Source of the DNA: Valencia hispanica
Taxonomy: Eukaryota; Chordata; Actinopteri; Cyprinodontiformes; Valenciidae
Direction of reading: 5' to 3'
Assembly (NCBI GenBank): GCA_963556495.2
Contig: OY747721.1
Coordinates: 29,260,349 to 29,324,348 of the forward strand
DNA: 64,000 nucleotides
In this document: positions 49,045 to 60,750 of the stretch, piece after piece
How positions within the stretch are numbered: position 1 is the stretch's first letter
How the letters are laid out: each line of letters opens with the position of its first letter
Notes under the pieces: model-generated
The model's database searches: none
What the model was told of the DNA's origin: nothing
Seen by the model: only the letters and a program-made list of their open reading frames with translations
Made by a program: the position numbers and the translations under genes

Positions 49045-50945
49045 TTTAGTGGAAATACATTAAAGAACCATGTGTGGACTACTGAGCATTAATACGTGTT
49101 TCATGGAGTGGAAGATATAATGACTAGTTGCCTATGAGTATTGTAATGCTGCATTTACCTGAGTCTCTACCACGGGCATATTTAATTTCAGCAACATACG
49201 TCTGCTTTGTCCTAGCTGGAGTGTGAAGTGGTTTGTGTAATAAGCAGCCAGAGGTCAGCGACACTAAAAAAAATCAGCATTTTTAAGTCATCAGGTGTGT
49301 CCTACACACACACACACACACAGAGTTTGATTTTGTTTTTAACTATTTTCCTCATTTCAGCAGAAAGATGATGACTGGAGATAGATCAGTGTCTATACAT
49401 TCTTCTTTCCTTGTGTATTATATGTATATATGTTAAATAAGAAATTAAATTATAAAAATTAAAAATAGTTTTATCAAAAGTCTTACAACCTCAGCTCAGA
49501 AAAAATTGTTCAGTCCCCTGCGATCTCTAGTGAACCTCCTTGGAGACTCAAGGACTACAGGTTGGGAACCACTGTTTTAGAGGCTGAATCCGCGCTATGC
49601 TGCCACACTAGAGACTGGAACTACAAGCTCTACTTCAGCCAAAGTTTGGAAATCAGGGAACATTTCTCTAACTGAAGTGATCAGAGTTCGGAAAGAGTCT
49701 CCGAACTCAGCTCCCTGTCGCTTCAGCAGCAGAAAATGCCGTAGCATGCGTTCCTTTTGCATGGGTGGTTGGCACGACACTGGGCTATTTGAAGTGCGTC
49801 TTTAACCAGCCACACCAGTAACAGTCGTGTTCCACAGCCTCCCGTTTAGCTAGATAAATTGAGTACAGTGTCCCAGTCTGAGATGATGCTCAGATGCCTC
49901 CATGGGAATCTTTTTATTATTAATTTATTGATTCAGTTACCTGTACTCCGCGCCTAAAGTTAAAAATGTCAGCGGATCTTCACCAAATCGTCAGGGGTGT
50001 GAATTGTAATCTGTCAAAATGATGAGTGGCCTTCAGACTTTTCCATCACCATTCTAAAAAAAAAAAAAAAACGAATATGGAAAATATTTGGTTTATGCAA
50101 CCCCTGTGTGCATAGTATGCGAGTATCGTGTACAAACAGGGTGTCAGAATGGTAAATGTTTAAAATTACTATCAAACTAGAGTAAAATTCTATCCAGTTG
50201 GCGCATTCTTTGGATGGTTTTTTGTGTGTATGTGTTTCTTTTGGATAAAAAGACAAGGAGTAACGAGGCAATTTTTAAAATGTAAGGGAAGAAAGTACAG
50301 AAAGTTGCTTGAAAATGTAAGACGTAGAAGTAAAAAGTAGGCTAAAGATAATTACTCCAGTGAAGTATAAATACCCAAAGTTTCTACTTAAGTAAGGTAA
50401 GTATTTGTACTTCGTTACTTGACACCTTTGGTTTCCATTGCTACCTCAGGAGGTTAGGACATGGTCAGGCTCAGCTTGGCAAAATTTCCAGTAAAAATCC
50501 GTCATCACTCACAGTTTTCCGACATTACTGATGCCGATGCTGGAGCCAGTATCTAGCCCACTCTCTGTCCCATTGCTCACCGGCCTTTCACCATAAATGC
50601 CGTTCATTTCTGCAAAGCCCTTCCAGTGCCTGCGGTCCGACCCACTCTGGCCGTTGTGGTCCTTCACGGCCCGATAACGGCACTTTAATATTTTTGAGTT
50701 TCCCCCAGCAATGTTTTGAACTAGCTGGAAGCCATTGCGTCGCCATTCTCTGTAACATCACTTCACACGCACACCGCCAGGCCAATCAGTGGCTACCACT
50801 ATGTAGGTAGGAGTGAGAGTGACATCACTTCACCAGACCAATCAGCGGATAGTTGGGGTCTGTTGAGTCGCCTCGGCCTGTTTGAGACTGAGCCAGAGGT
50901 AGTCCGAAAAAAGGGGTCGGCTCGGCAACACGTTAAATAGGAGCG

Positions 50946-51902
50946 GACCCCACCCGCATTTGAGTCTGGCTTATTCCTTCACTAAGGTCTGCTCCGTCCA
51001 ATAATGTCCTCATCCAAATATCAGTGATTTACAAGGTAAATCTGGGATCTTGCTTTAGAGATGGACCCTAACCCTGGCTAACCTTGCGAATCTTAACTTC
51101 ATGGACTCAGAACCACAACAACGCTGTATGTATGGAGTTTTCCACATCTGTCTCTCTCTTCCCACACTTTACTTTAAAGTTTAGTCATGAGCTGAAAATT
51201 TAATAAAGGAGTAAAAGAAGTGTCTAAGAAAGCACGAGGTCATTATGTTGAGGGAGAATCTGTGACCAAGCACTGCTTTAAATTGTCTTTTATACCGCCA
51301 GCTAGTGGCGAGACATAAAAATTTCCACATTTTAGGTGGAATTTTTGTTGTATGTCGTTTCAATGAAGAGCAAGAAATATTTAAAATTGATGTGCTGAGC
51401 AGAGTAGCCACACAGAGAGGTCATAAATCAGCAATCAGATGTTGTTTACTTCGATGTGGTTGTAAAAGTTGTTTTAAGATCTGTCTTTATCTAGCCTGGT
51501 TTTATTTTTGCTTTTTATGGTTGAGTTGTGATTCAGGAGTGTCTGAATTTGAAAAACAAAAATGCTGTTAAATATGTAAAATACTACATAAATTTGACAC
51601 ATTCATTGGCTGGTGCTTTTATGTTCAATTACCTTATTTAAAAAATTCAAACAATTGAATTGTTCAGTCCCCTTCTCTGTTTGAATAATTAACTTTTTTT
51701 ATTAGATTTTTTTATTTTTTAAAAAGTTTTTACAAAACATATTTTTAAGCATCCCGTCTTTTTGTAGCCATTTCCGAGGACATCCACCTGGTTGGCTGGC
51801 TAATGTTTCCATAGCTGGTCTGAGGATGAACCCATAAGTGTCTGAACAGAGACACCTGCTGGTGGAAACAGGAACTACACAAAGAGAGTCCACTTGTTAC
51901 GC
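50946..51902. other. Intergenic, nothing recognised
   Basis: Unique-looking AT-rich sequence; the short open frames have no recognisable motif. Confidence 0.5.
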
Positions 51903-54679
51903 TTTATTTCCCAAATCCTTCAGACGGCAGAGGCACACAGGCTACAAGAATCTGAAGCAAATCAGCCGACAAGAGCACCAGATCCATATCAGATATCACA
52001 TCATGAAAAATAACACATTTACAAATATAAATAACACATAATTCAAATTTAAAATACACTGCAATGATGTGTGTATTACAAATTGTACAAAACCGGTATA
52101 AGTGATACTGGTACATTTTCGTCAGCTTACATCTGTACTGTGCTTAGTGGGGGAGATACTGTCCACGTTACGAGTCAGAACGAAAGAGTTCACATTCAAT
52201 ACACCTTTGGTCCAAGGACAGAATACAGAGAAGTTGGATGGGAGTTCTGATGAAAAAAGTAGAAAAGCGAGGTCCAGGATAAAGCAAAAGTCTGGATCAA
52301 AATCTGGATAGGAACAGGAAGATTTGAACAGATCATATGGGGAAAGCTGAGAGGTGGCAGTGAAAGTCCAGCTGAGACCTGAGGACCTGCTGTTAACGTC
52401 CATCTGATGGTTTCTACGGTGTCTACATGATGACAACAGATTCTTAGACAAACCTTCAACACGGACCCCTTTAATGATAGCTGACGTTAAATAGGAGAGA
52501 CTCTTCCAATAGGTTCCTGATTCAAATCCAACAGAAAATACAGTTTGGAACTAAAATAAAAGTAATTTTCAGACTGTTAGGTTTGTCCAAAAAGCTGTGT
52601 GCAAGAAGAGTCCTCTCGATCAGTGTGTCTTAGAGAGTCCATACAGAAAGCTTAAAGGACCATTATTCTCCTCTTTGGGATGATTTTTCAAACATTTTTT
52701 TAAAGTAAAAGTTTTTATTCAGGTACATATATAGTTCAGCTTAAGAATGAGAATTTTTATAAGCCAAAAGGTTTCAGTCACTGATGATCAGAATGAGATA
52801 AAAAGTACTTTTTTTTTTAAAAATGGCGAAATCATCTGACTTTTTACTTTCAAATTGTAAAAATAAAAAATAAATAAATAATCAGCACCAAATGAATATC
52901 TGCACAAATGTATCAAACACTGAGTGACCTTAATTAAACTGATGAGGATTGCCTGTATTGTTTAAGAATTGTCTGGTTCAATACTTGATCTCAAAGATGA
53001 ACAAATCAAAGCAGGGACACACCCAAACTGAGCTGGCCTCACAGTAAGCAGAAGTCAAAGCGAGGGAATGGTGAATGAAGCCTCGCTGGAACTGGAATGA
53101 AGAAAAAGAACCATGGGAACATTAAAAGATGGTCAAAAAGATGGTCATTTCGACTAGTTCAGATCCAAAATGGAACAGTCCAGTGCAGGATGTTTTGTAT
53201 CGAGATTGCATCAACTTGTGCCAGCCAGGTAAACGTTTTGTAACTGCTTCGCCAGCCAATGGCGTAAAGTCATTTTGTATAATCTATTCATAGTTTACGG
53301 TAGGGGGATGGGATTATCTCCAGTTAATATCTGAACAGAAGATCAGAAACTGTTATTTGTATTCGTCAGCTGGCCCAAACAGGGATGAAGAACCAAAATG
53401 AATGAGAATAGAGCGGAACACAAAGTTCCGAAGATAACATTACCATAAAAATAATTAAAAAATAAACTGATATGCCATTAATTAACTACACGGGTATGAA
53501 CTGACGATGTTTTAGCAGGCAGGAAAAACTCACACCTCTTCTGTTAAATAGCTGCTATGATTCCTCCCACTGCTGTAGCACAAAAATCAGCATGTGCCAG
53601 CTTTTTAAGCCAATCATAACAGGACGACTGGCACTCTGGTAGTAGCCACAGAACAGTTTACTGGCAATCTAACCAACGGACATGAAAGGAACCTTGTGGT
53701 AAGAAAACCGGAAGAACCCATGGTGGAGCCCAAGTTCACAGATTCTGGTTGTTTGGAAGGAAAACAGAACAGAAACTGATTTAAAACAAGTTTTAAAACA
53801 GTCATGAATGATAACAGTTCAAGCCTAAGAAACTGAAGCGAAACAAAAGAAGGAAGCAGCGGTGAAGATGGGCGTTTACTGAGCTGATGTGATGACATGG
53901 TCCAGATTCACTGATGCTACAGCTTCAGCTTATATACAATATAATAACAGGGTGGATTTAATCAGTTAATATTTCTCAGCTTCAGGTCTAATCTGTGAAA
54001 CTACTCCATCTGCTGACACAAACTGGTAACTGCACTATAACGTTCCAGCTGACATTACGCATTATTACTTCTTTAATCATTCTTCGCTGAGGCATAACAA
54101 CACTAAAGACCCCACAGACTGATTCGTTAGCAGTCCTTGATGGGGGGAGCGAGTGTCAGCCTGAGTGTCTGAGGTCTCGAAAGTCTGGAAATAAAAGACG
54201 AGAAAAACAGCGACAGGTTTCCAACGAGCTGGACCGTCGTTTGGATAAACCCAGTAGAGTTTTAGGCACGGCTAATTTTTCAATGATGAAACCCTCTTTT
54301 TGTAGATGTTTCCTTCGCCTGTTAAATCTCCACCCCCTAAACAAACAAAATATGAGCCAATCAGAGGAGAGCAGACACTTTGAAGGTCCAAAAGACTGAC
54401 CGGAGGAGGATTTCCCTGTACCTGTGCATGTCAGTGTGTTTATTCTGTGGCTGTAGCACCCCCATCAAAGCAGAGCTGTAAAGAACCAATCCAACAACCC
54501 CAAACGAACCTTCATGAGCCGCTCCATTAAACTAAATCAGAATCCGACCCGAGCCAATCCGCAATCCGACTTTTGGAAGAGAAACAGTTTCGGGGTTCCT
54601 TCATCACTCCAGAGATCTGACTACAGTTTGATCGGAAAGAACCCCGGGCAGATGCGAGAATTCTGGGGCTTTTTTTTTT
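51903..54679 (-). other. cbx2: Probable 3' UTR of cbx2
   Basis: There is no coding frame after the cbx2 stop. On the minus strand, AATAAA signals occur at 54439-54444, 52714-52719 and 51903-51908, so the UTR could be about 0.25, 2.0 or 2.8 kb long. The sequence cannot decide between them. Confidence 0.4.
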
Positions 54680-57600
54680 TTAGTGATTCCGAGAGTTGAA
54701 GAATCCCACGCTGGTTGGAGACTCCTTCACCGTCACCGTGATGAAGTTGGCTGTGACGTCAGTTACAAAGACATGCTCCATGAGGCTCCTTGCCGGCCTC
54801 CAGTCCGTTTCCGTGTCTGACTCAGTGGCGATGCTGCCGACGCTCGGCCTGCTGTCGTTGGGGAACGACGAGGGGTCGTGTTCCGACTCGCTGCTGCTGT
54901 CGTCGTCCGAATCCCCGGTGCTGAGCTCATTCAGGCTGCGGTTCTGAGAGCTCGGCCCGTGCTTGCGCTCCTCCTGCCTGCTGCCCCCTCCAGGCTGTCT
55001 CCTGTTCCGTCCAGGCTCCGCGGCACCGCCTGGTGCCGCTCCGGAGCGCTGCCCGCCAGCTTTGCTTCCTTTGCCGACGGTGCTGCCGACGCTCTGCAGG
55101 TTGAGCGCTCGGAGATGCGCCTGGCTGGCCCGCTCTCTGGGCGTGGATGAGGGTGAGGGCGACTGCTTGGAGAAACTGGAGTTCTGCTGTTTGTGTTGAA
55201 CCAGGCCCATCGGACCACCCACCACACCGTCCGGCCTCCTGTGGGTCAGCGGGGGGCGCTGCGCCGCTATCAGGTGTCCTCCGAAGCTGCTGTGCAGACC
55301 GAGAGGCGCCGATCCTCCGCCTGGTTTCTGTGCAGATGATTTGAAGGCATCTCCTCTGCTGCTTCCTGTTTCTGAGACGCTGCGGCGCAGCTCGGAGGGC
55401 TTCTGTGATGGACTGCCTTTGTTTTGGGAGGAGGAGGCGGACAGAGAGCGGCTGGTCCAGATACAGTTGAGGGAGCCGGGTTTGGAAGTGGAGCTCTGAG
55501 AGAAGGAGGAGGCTCCCTCCTCTCTGGAGCTCCGGCTCAGCCCAGTGTAGGTGAAGCTGGCCGGCTGCAGAGGCTTCTTCACGCCGGGCCGCAGATCATC
55601 TCTGGGCGATCTCATCGGCTGGTGGTGGCGTGGTGGAGGAGGTGGAGGAGGGGGAGGAGGAGTAAAACTCTTTCCCTGCCGTAACGCCTTCAGGTCCGGG
55701 TGCAGCGGCTTCCTCCCGCGCTTCTTCTTACGGGGCGGATCGGGCTTGGCCAACAGGATCTGAGGCCGCTTCTGGGGGACCGGGTGGACACGAGGACTCG
55801 GCTTGGCCTTCTTCACGTGATCTTCGTCCTCTTCAGACGAAGAGGAGGGCTCAGACGAGAGGCCAGAGGAAGATGAGGAGGAGGAGGAACGGCTGTCCTT
55901 GGTGGCAGCAGGTGGAGGCTGAGGACAAGATAAAGAGTGATGAGTGGAAATACAGACGAGACAGTAAACAGGATGAGCCAATGCCGTTCAGTTTTACCAG
56001 AATCTTCCTGGGTCGTCCTCGGGGCCGTTTTCCTTTCTTCTGAAACAGAAGTTCCCGCTCTTGTTCCCTGGAAGACATTCAGGAACAAAGATGGAATCAG
56101 GACTTCCAAATCCAGTTTATTCAGAAAGTAAAATAAAATACTGACAGCAACCCTCTTCAGTGTAGAGGCTGAGTGAATGTTATAATAAATGAATGACCTA
56201 ACAAGTAGCATATGACAGTAAATCTATGCTTTTTTTCTTATTCAGTTTCACTTATGGGCCGACATGTTAAAAGAATTGGCAAACATCTGTCATACCAATG
56301 TTAATGGTGATATATCGTGCATCACTACTATTCTATTTTACTATAAATATCATTTAGATTAAGTCACATTTTCATTATATTCAGGTAGAGAAAAAGAGGA
56401 TTTTGTTGCCAATACTTCTAAAACAATCTCCATCAACTAAAACTGGAATTGGCAGATCAGAGCTTCAGCAAATGTCTGATAGGAAATAGACCTCAAAGTA
56501 TGTGATTAATGCATCTCTAAATTATTATTATTATTATTATTAGTGGGATTGGCATAGCTGGTTTTCATTTGAAATGTTTTCAGAAAGTAAATAAATAAAT
56601 CCTGATAAAAACCAGACGGACGCCATCAAAACAGAGGGCTCTCACCTCTTATGAAAAGCTGCCAGCAACCTCGGGTCCAAAATGTTCTCCTCAGGTTCCC
56701 AACTGTTGTGCCTGATAACAAAAAATAAAAATAAAAACCCAACAGAAATAAGCTTCAGTCTCTCCAGATGGTTTTTAAACAGATACTGAGGTGATTTTTC
56801 CATTCATTACTCCCCTTAGCCTCAGCATTGGAAAAGCCCATAAACTAAATCAAAAAATAAATTGCAGTTTGATTAGAAAGAATGTGATATAGATTTTGGT
56901 AGAAAGAAATCATGCATTCAGTGTTTACAAAGATTCCCGAAAGCTTACCAAGTTTTCCCCAAAAAACAAAAACAGCAACCCAGGCCTGTTTGGAGCAGCA
57001 AACTTTTCCAGTATAAACACCATACAGTGTTTAAACTGTAAACTCACAGTAAATTGGATTTTATCTGACTCAAATGGGATTTGTATTCCTTTTACAGATT
57101 TTACACAATCACAGTGTAAATGTAATTACTAATATTGATACGGCAGATGTTCATAATAAAATATAAAAGTAAATAAAGTCGTCATGTAAGTTTCACAGCT
57201 CCAGACAAATGCTATCTATTAAGATAGGGGCAGAAATGGCTCTTTGTACCGTAAAGGTAGCTGACCCTTGCACTAAATATTGATAAATAAAAGAAAAATT
57301 ATAATAATACAAGCAAAATACCTAACTTATGAAACATGACAAGAACCATTTTTCTAAGTTTCGTTGATGTACAAGAGGTCGAAACAGGAAAGGAAGCATG
57401 TCAGATTCAACACTATAAATGAGTTACATCAAAACGGAGAGGGAGTTGGTCTAACACCAGAATCTGCACCTCGGGAAACACAAGAGAAAATGAACTGTTC
57501 AGTTTGCTTCTTTTATAATTACATCCCTCCTCATGCGTAACTATGTGCAATTAGACCAGATTACGGTCAGACAACTGCAGACATAAAGGCCTCTTACTAA

Positions 57601-59430
57601 AGGATGTAGGTTTCAGGCAATTTAATCGAATGGATTCCTTCGTCAGTAGTTGATCCAGACTATTGACCTCATCTAGAAGTCAGATTTTACCATGAAATAC
57701 AATCTTTTTTTGGAAATGCTGAGAGATTCTTACTTCAAATCTTAAAAGGTTGGGGTTTTTTTAAACAGCTGAATGTTCAGTTCAAACAGGAAACTAGGGA
57801 AGCGTGGAGCTGCCACCCAGGTGAAATAAAAATAGAGCTATATCAGTGAAAACTTTATTGTTCTAACAATATAACCTTTTTTTTTGTTTGTGCAACATAC
57901 TATCACGTTCTTACAATATCACTTTTTACGTTTTAACAATATACATGTTAATCACAATAATTATAATATATATATACGTTCTTACAATAAAAATCTTACA
58001 TTGTTCGAACAATATCTTTTATTGTACAAACACGCAAAGCATGATGTCCGAACAATATATTTTATTGTAAGAATGTAAAACGTGCTGCGTTCAGAACCCA
58101 AAATCAGGCTGATGTGGAGAGCCATCACTTTTGAGAACTAGCTGGTTATGACCTGGTAGAAACATGGCAACAAACATGTTTTTAGTTTCCTTCTCAGTGT
58201 ATGCATACCTAATTCAATACTGTCCAAGCTGTGCAATAACAGCAAAATCTCTCCATGCTTCAATCCAAGCATATAATAGAATTTAATCAGTTCTGAAAGA
58301 CATTTACTCAATCGCTAATCTGCCCCATAATCAACTTTATGTTTCAAAAGTATCATGTTCGAAGAATATATAACACTTTATTGTTCAAACAATACACATT
58401 TTCATGTTTGTACAGTAAAATGTATTTTTTCGAACATTATATTTTCATTGTAAGAACATGAAACTTGTTATAACGTGATAAATATGTACAACGTTCAAAC
58501 GTGAAAATTATATTGTAAGAACGTGATAGTATTTTGGACAAACAAAAAAAGTAGCCAAATATTTTTCGAACAATAAAAGTTAGCACGTTATAACGCAATA
58601 TAGCTCTGTTTTTATTTCGCCTGTGTGGCAGCTCTACGCTTCCGTAGGAAACAGCACTGATCCAGGGACACAAAAACACAGCGTGATCAAACAAAACAAC
58701 CAAACCACCAACATCTGCAGCAAAGAGGCTGAGAATAAGATTAAAGTGATGCAGAAACATCTGCAGGTTGATCACTGGTTCAAAACGAATATCCAACCAG
58801 CTTGGAGGTCCAATTTTGTAAACAGGTTCGGTTCATTATACCTATGTTCACTGAATGCTTTGCAGATGTAACTTTTTTTTCTTTCTAAATTCAATTCACG
58901 TTGTTTTTCCAGACCGAAATACATCCGCAAAGTTCTGTTTTCTGGTCCGGTTCAATGAAACCCAGCATGTCCAAATAAATCCTGCAGCTGGTACAGATCT
59001 GACGGGGTCCAGCTGGTACAGTATCCGAAGGTACCACCGTACCCCCGGCCCGCACTTTAAACATTCTCTATGCGCTAGCAGTTAGCAAACTGGTACCGCT
59101 CGGAACCGCAGTTTAAACAACCTCTGAGTGTTAGCAGTCAACAGCTGGAACTGGTTCGGGTGGGACCGATCCAGCCCAGCAATGTAAACACCGTCTTTGT
59201 GTTAGCAGCTAGCAGCTAGCCGAAGCTACTCACTTGGAAGACCAGCCTCTCCACTTCACCAGATACTCGAACTTTCCCTGTAGAGAGACGCGCAGTGAGG
59301 ACAAGAACCGAAACCAGAACACAAAGCGAACTATCGACCCAAAGAAGGATCCGGTTCTTACCTTTCTCTGCCGCTTGCTGAGGATACACTCAGCATCGAA
59401 TACCTGGCCCACCGTCACCCCCTCCATCAC
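54680..59430 (-). CDS. cbx2: cbx2, Polycomb repressive complex 1 chromobox protein
   Basis: The five minus-strand exons are 59430-59362, 59277-59234, 56711-56646, 56067-55998 and 55918-54680. They join in one frame to give about 495 residues; all junctions have GT-AG. The protein reads H3K27me3 and tethers PRC1 to chromatin in the nucleus. The chromodomain spans about residues 10-62, with the aromatic cage F11, W32 and W35 ([11 protein letters not shown], then [14 protein letters not shown]). An AT-hook follows at 72-81 ([10 protein letters not shown]), then a Ser/acidic stretch, a second basic motif ([10 protein letters not shown]) and a run of ten prolines. The C-terminal Pc box (about 463-495, ending [10 protein letters not shown]) binds RING1. 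The Pc box and HPVPQK block are CBX2-specific as against CBX4, 6, 7 and 8. Two adjacent Met codons begin the frame; the second (59427) would also serve. Confidence 0.95.
56068..56645. other. cbx2: cbx2 intron, nothing recognised
   Basis: Contains a short (ATT)n tract near 56521-56542 and no other feature. Confidence 0.7.
57799..58643. mobile_element. Inverted-repeat element built of palindromic ttgttcgaacaa motifs, in cbx2 intron
   Basis: The outer inverted repeats read ggaagcgtggagctgccacc on the left and, reverse-complemented, ggaagcgtagagctgccaca on the right. They continue for over 120 bp (gaaataaaaa, agagctatat, actatcacgttcttacaata). The interior holds about a dozen variants of attgttcgaacaat, cgttcttacaata and cgttataacg. 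The flanks aggaaacta and aggaaacag hint at a 9-bp target duplication, but imperfectly. There is no open frame above about 65 codons. Confidence 0.7.
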
Positions 59431-60636
59431 TACTGCCGCCGCACGGTGTGGGCTCTACCGGCCCCCGTACATTATCCCTACTGGTTATGTTCTATACAGT
59501 CTTTGGTTATGACCTACACTGACCCGCCGACTGTATTGATACATTAACATGTTGCTACAAGAGTATTTTTTGTTTCTTATTTATTGAACATTTAGATTTT
59601 TGCTTTTTTTCCTTAAGTGTTTACTTTTTTTTATAACATTAACTAAAAATAAAAGTTCACTTCCAAATAATTCATAAAATGTATCCAACAAACCAATTTA
59701 TATATATAAAATATATATAAAATAAAAAAAATACAGAAAAGACTTAAAAGAATCCTTTACCTTTTTTAAAACAACTATAGTTATTATTTCACATGTTTTT
59801 TGTGAATGTTAAATTTGTTGGGGTCGTAATTGAACATATAATCTAGGCTAAATGTACTGTAGCATTAAAATCAGGTTACAAAATAAAGATACCATTTGCT
59901 TTTACGAAGAAAAAGATCTAGCAAAAAAGTTTTTTGATTTAAAAGATTCAGCTTACAGCACTCACTGCATTTTTGCAGGAAATGCTCATTTGTTAGCAAA
60001 TATATTCTATGTGTATAATCTAATCTCAGTATAAATTCGGGCTGTACCATATCAAGAAAACCATAATTGCAATATTATTGTTGAATATTGACAAAATCAA
60101 TGAAGTTATTGCATAATCACAATGTTTCAACTTCTATCATTGAGATTTAGCATTTTTTCCACTAAATTTAAGATAAGGTGTGGGTATCAAGAACAGTGAG
60201 AGTCCCTCCAATGGATTAATTAAATTAGTGACATGCAGAACATGAGTGCATGTAAATTGAAACAGTTCTTTGCAATTGCCAAACTGCTGACATGTTTCTG
60301 TGTAAAATTTGATTGTACAGTTTTAGTATAAATTGCTGTTCACAGATTATCTCAAGTCAATCTTACTGAGCTTATCTATTTTGCAAAGAAGATTAAACCA
60401 ATATTTCAATCTTTAGTATGCAGCTGGCAGAGATTCGAGTCAAGGGGGCTAAATATAACACTACGTCACACTTTTCTTGTTATGTCAGGAAGTTATTATT
60501 AGAAAACCAGCATTGTCAACATTAAGGAATTATTTACTATATTGGTCTTAGTGATATTTTATTGAATGATTGTATTATGTAATCAGTGATTGTTGTGTTT
60601 TTATAATTTAAGATATTTTAATTCCCATTCTCACCT
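59431..60636. other. Upstream region of cbx2, no gene recognised
   Basis: The first 100-150 bp upstream of the cbx2 start are moderately GC-rich and should hold the 5' UTR and promoter. The rest is AT-rich without recognisable genes. Confidence 0.45.
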
Positions 60637-60750
60637 GCTCAGGGACTGCAGATGGAACCTAGCTTTGGCCATAATCTGGTGCGAAACATCTTTAATTAAT
60701 GTTTTTGCACATTGTCCCTGTTAAATAAACAAATAATAATAATAAAAAAC
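60637..60750 (+). repeat. LINE 3'-tail fragment
   Basis: gggactgcagatggaaccta, ataatctggtgcgaaacatc and ttttgcacattgtccctgtt, followed by an aataa repeat, form a common fish LINE 3' terminus. Confidence 0.6.

Larger units (their letters stand above)
47024..50438. mobile_element. hAT-like non-autonomous element, copy 2, with nested LINEs
   Basis: The element proper is 47032-50430, flanked by a perfect 8-bp direct repeat gtttccat (47024-47031 and 50431-50438). It starts cagaggggtc, and the right end reverse-complemented starts caaaggtgtcaagtaacg. Blocks near 47575-47700 plus 49040-49130 match copy 1 at 39495-39700, and 49862-50430 matches 41110-41760. It holds a LINE tail at about 47222-47515 and an RTE-like LINE at 47710-49033. 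No transposase is present. Confidence 0.85.
46970..50945. mobile_element. Older MITE-like repeat split by the hAT-like insertion
   Basis: The left part (ccttttccactagggtcgga, then cccagctcggcctggtt) and the right part (from 50431 to about 50945, with gtcgcctcggcctgtttgag and aaaaggggtcggctcggc) are halves of one repeat of the 'ttttccactag' kind also seen at 27216. The outer limits are uncertain, and the inverted ends are not cleanly visible. Confidence 0.4.

Noticed and set aside
54878..55763. Several plus-strand frames over the last cbx2 exon
   Set aside because: Shadows of the low-complexity, GC-rich cbx2 exon.
57880..58600. CRISPR-like look of repeated short palindromes
   Set aside because: Repeats are irregular in spacing, sequence and orientation, there are no constant-length spacers, and the genome is a vertebrate.
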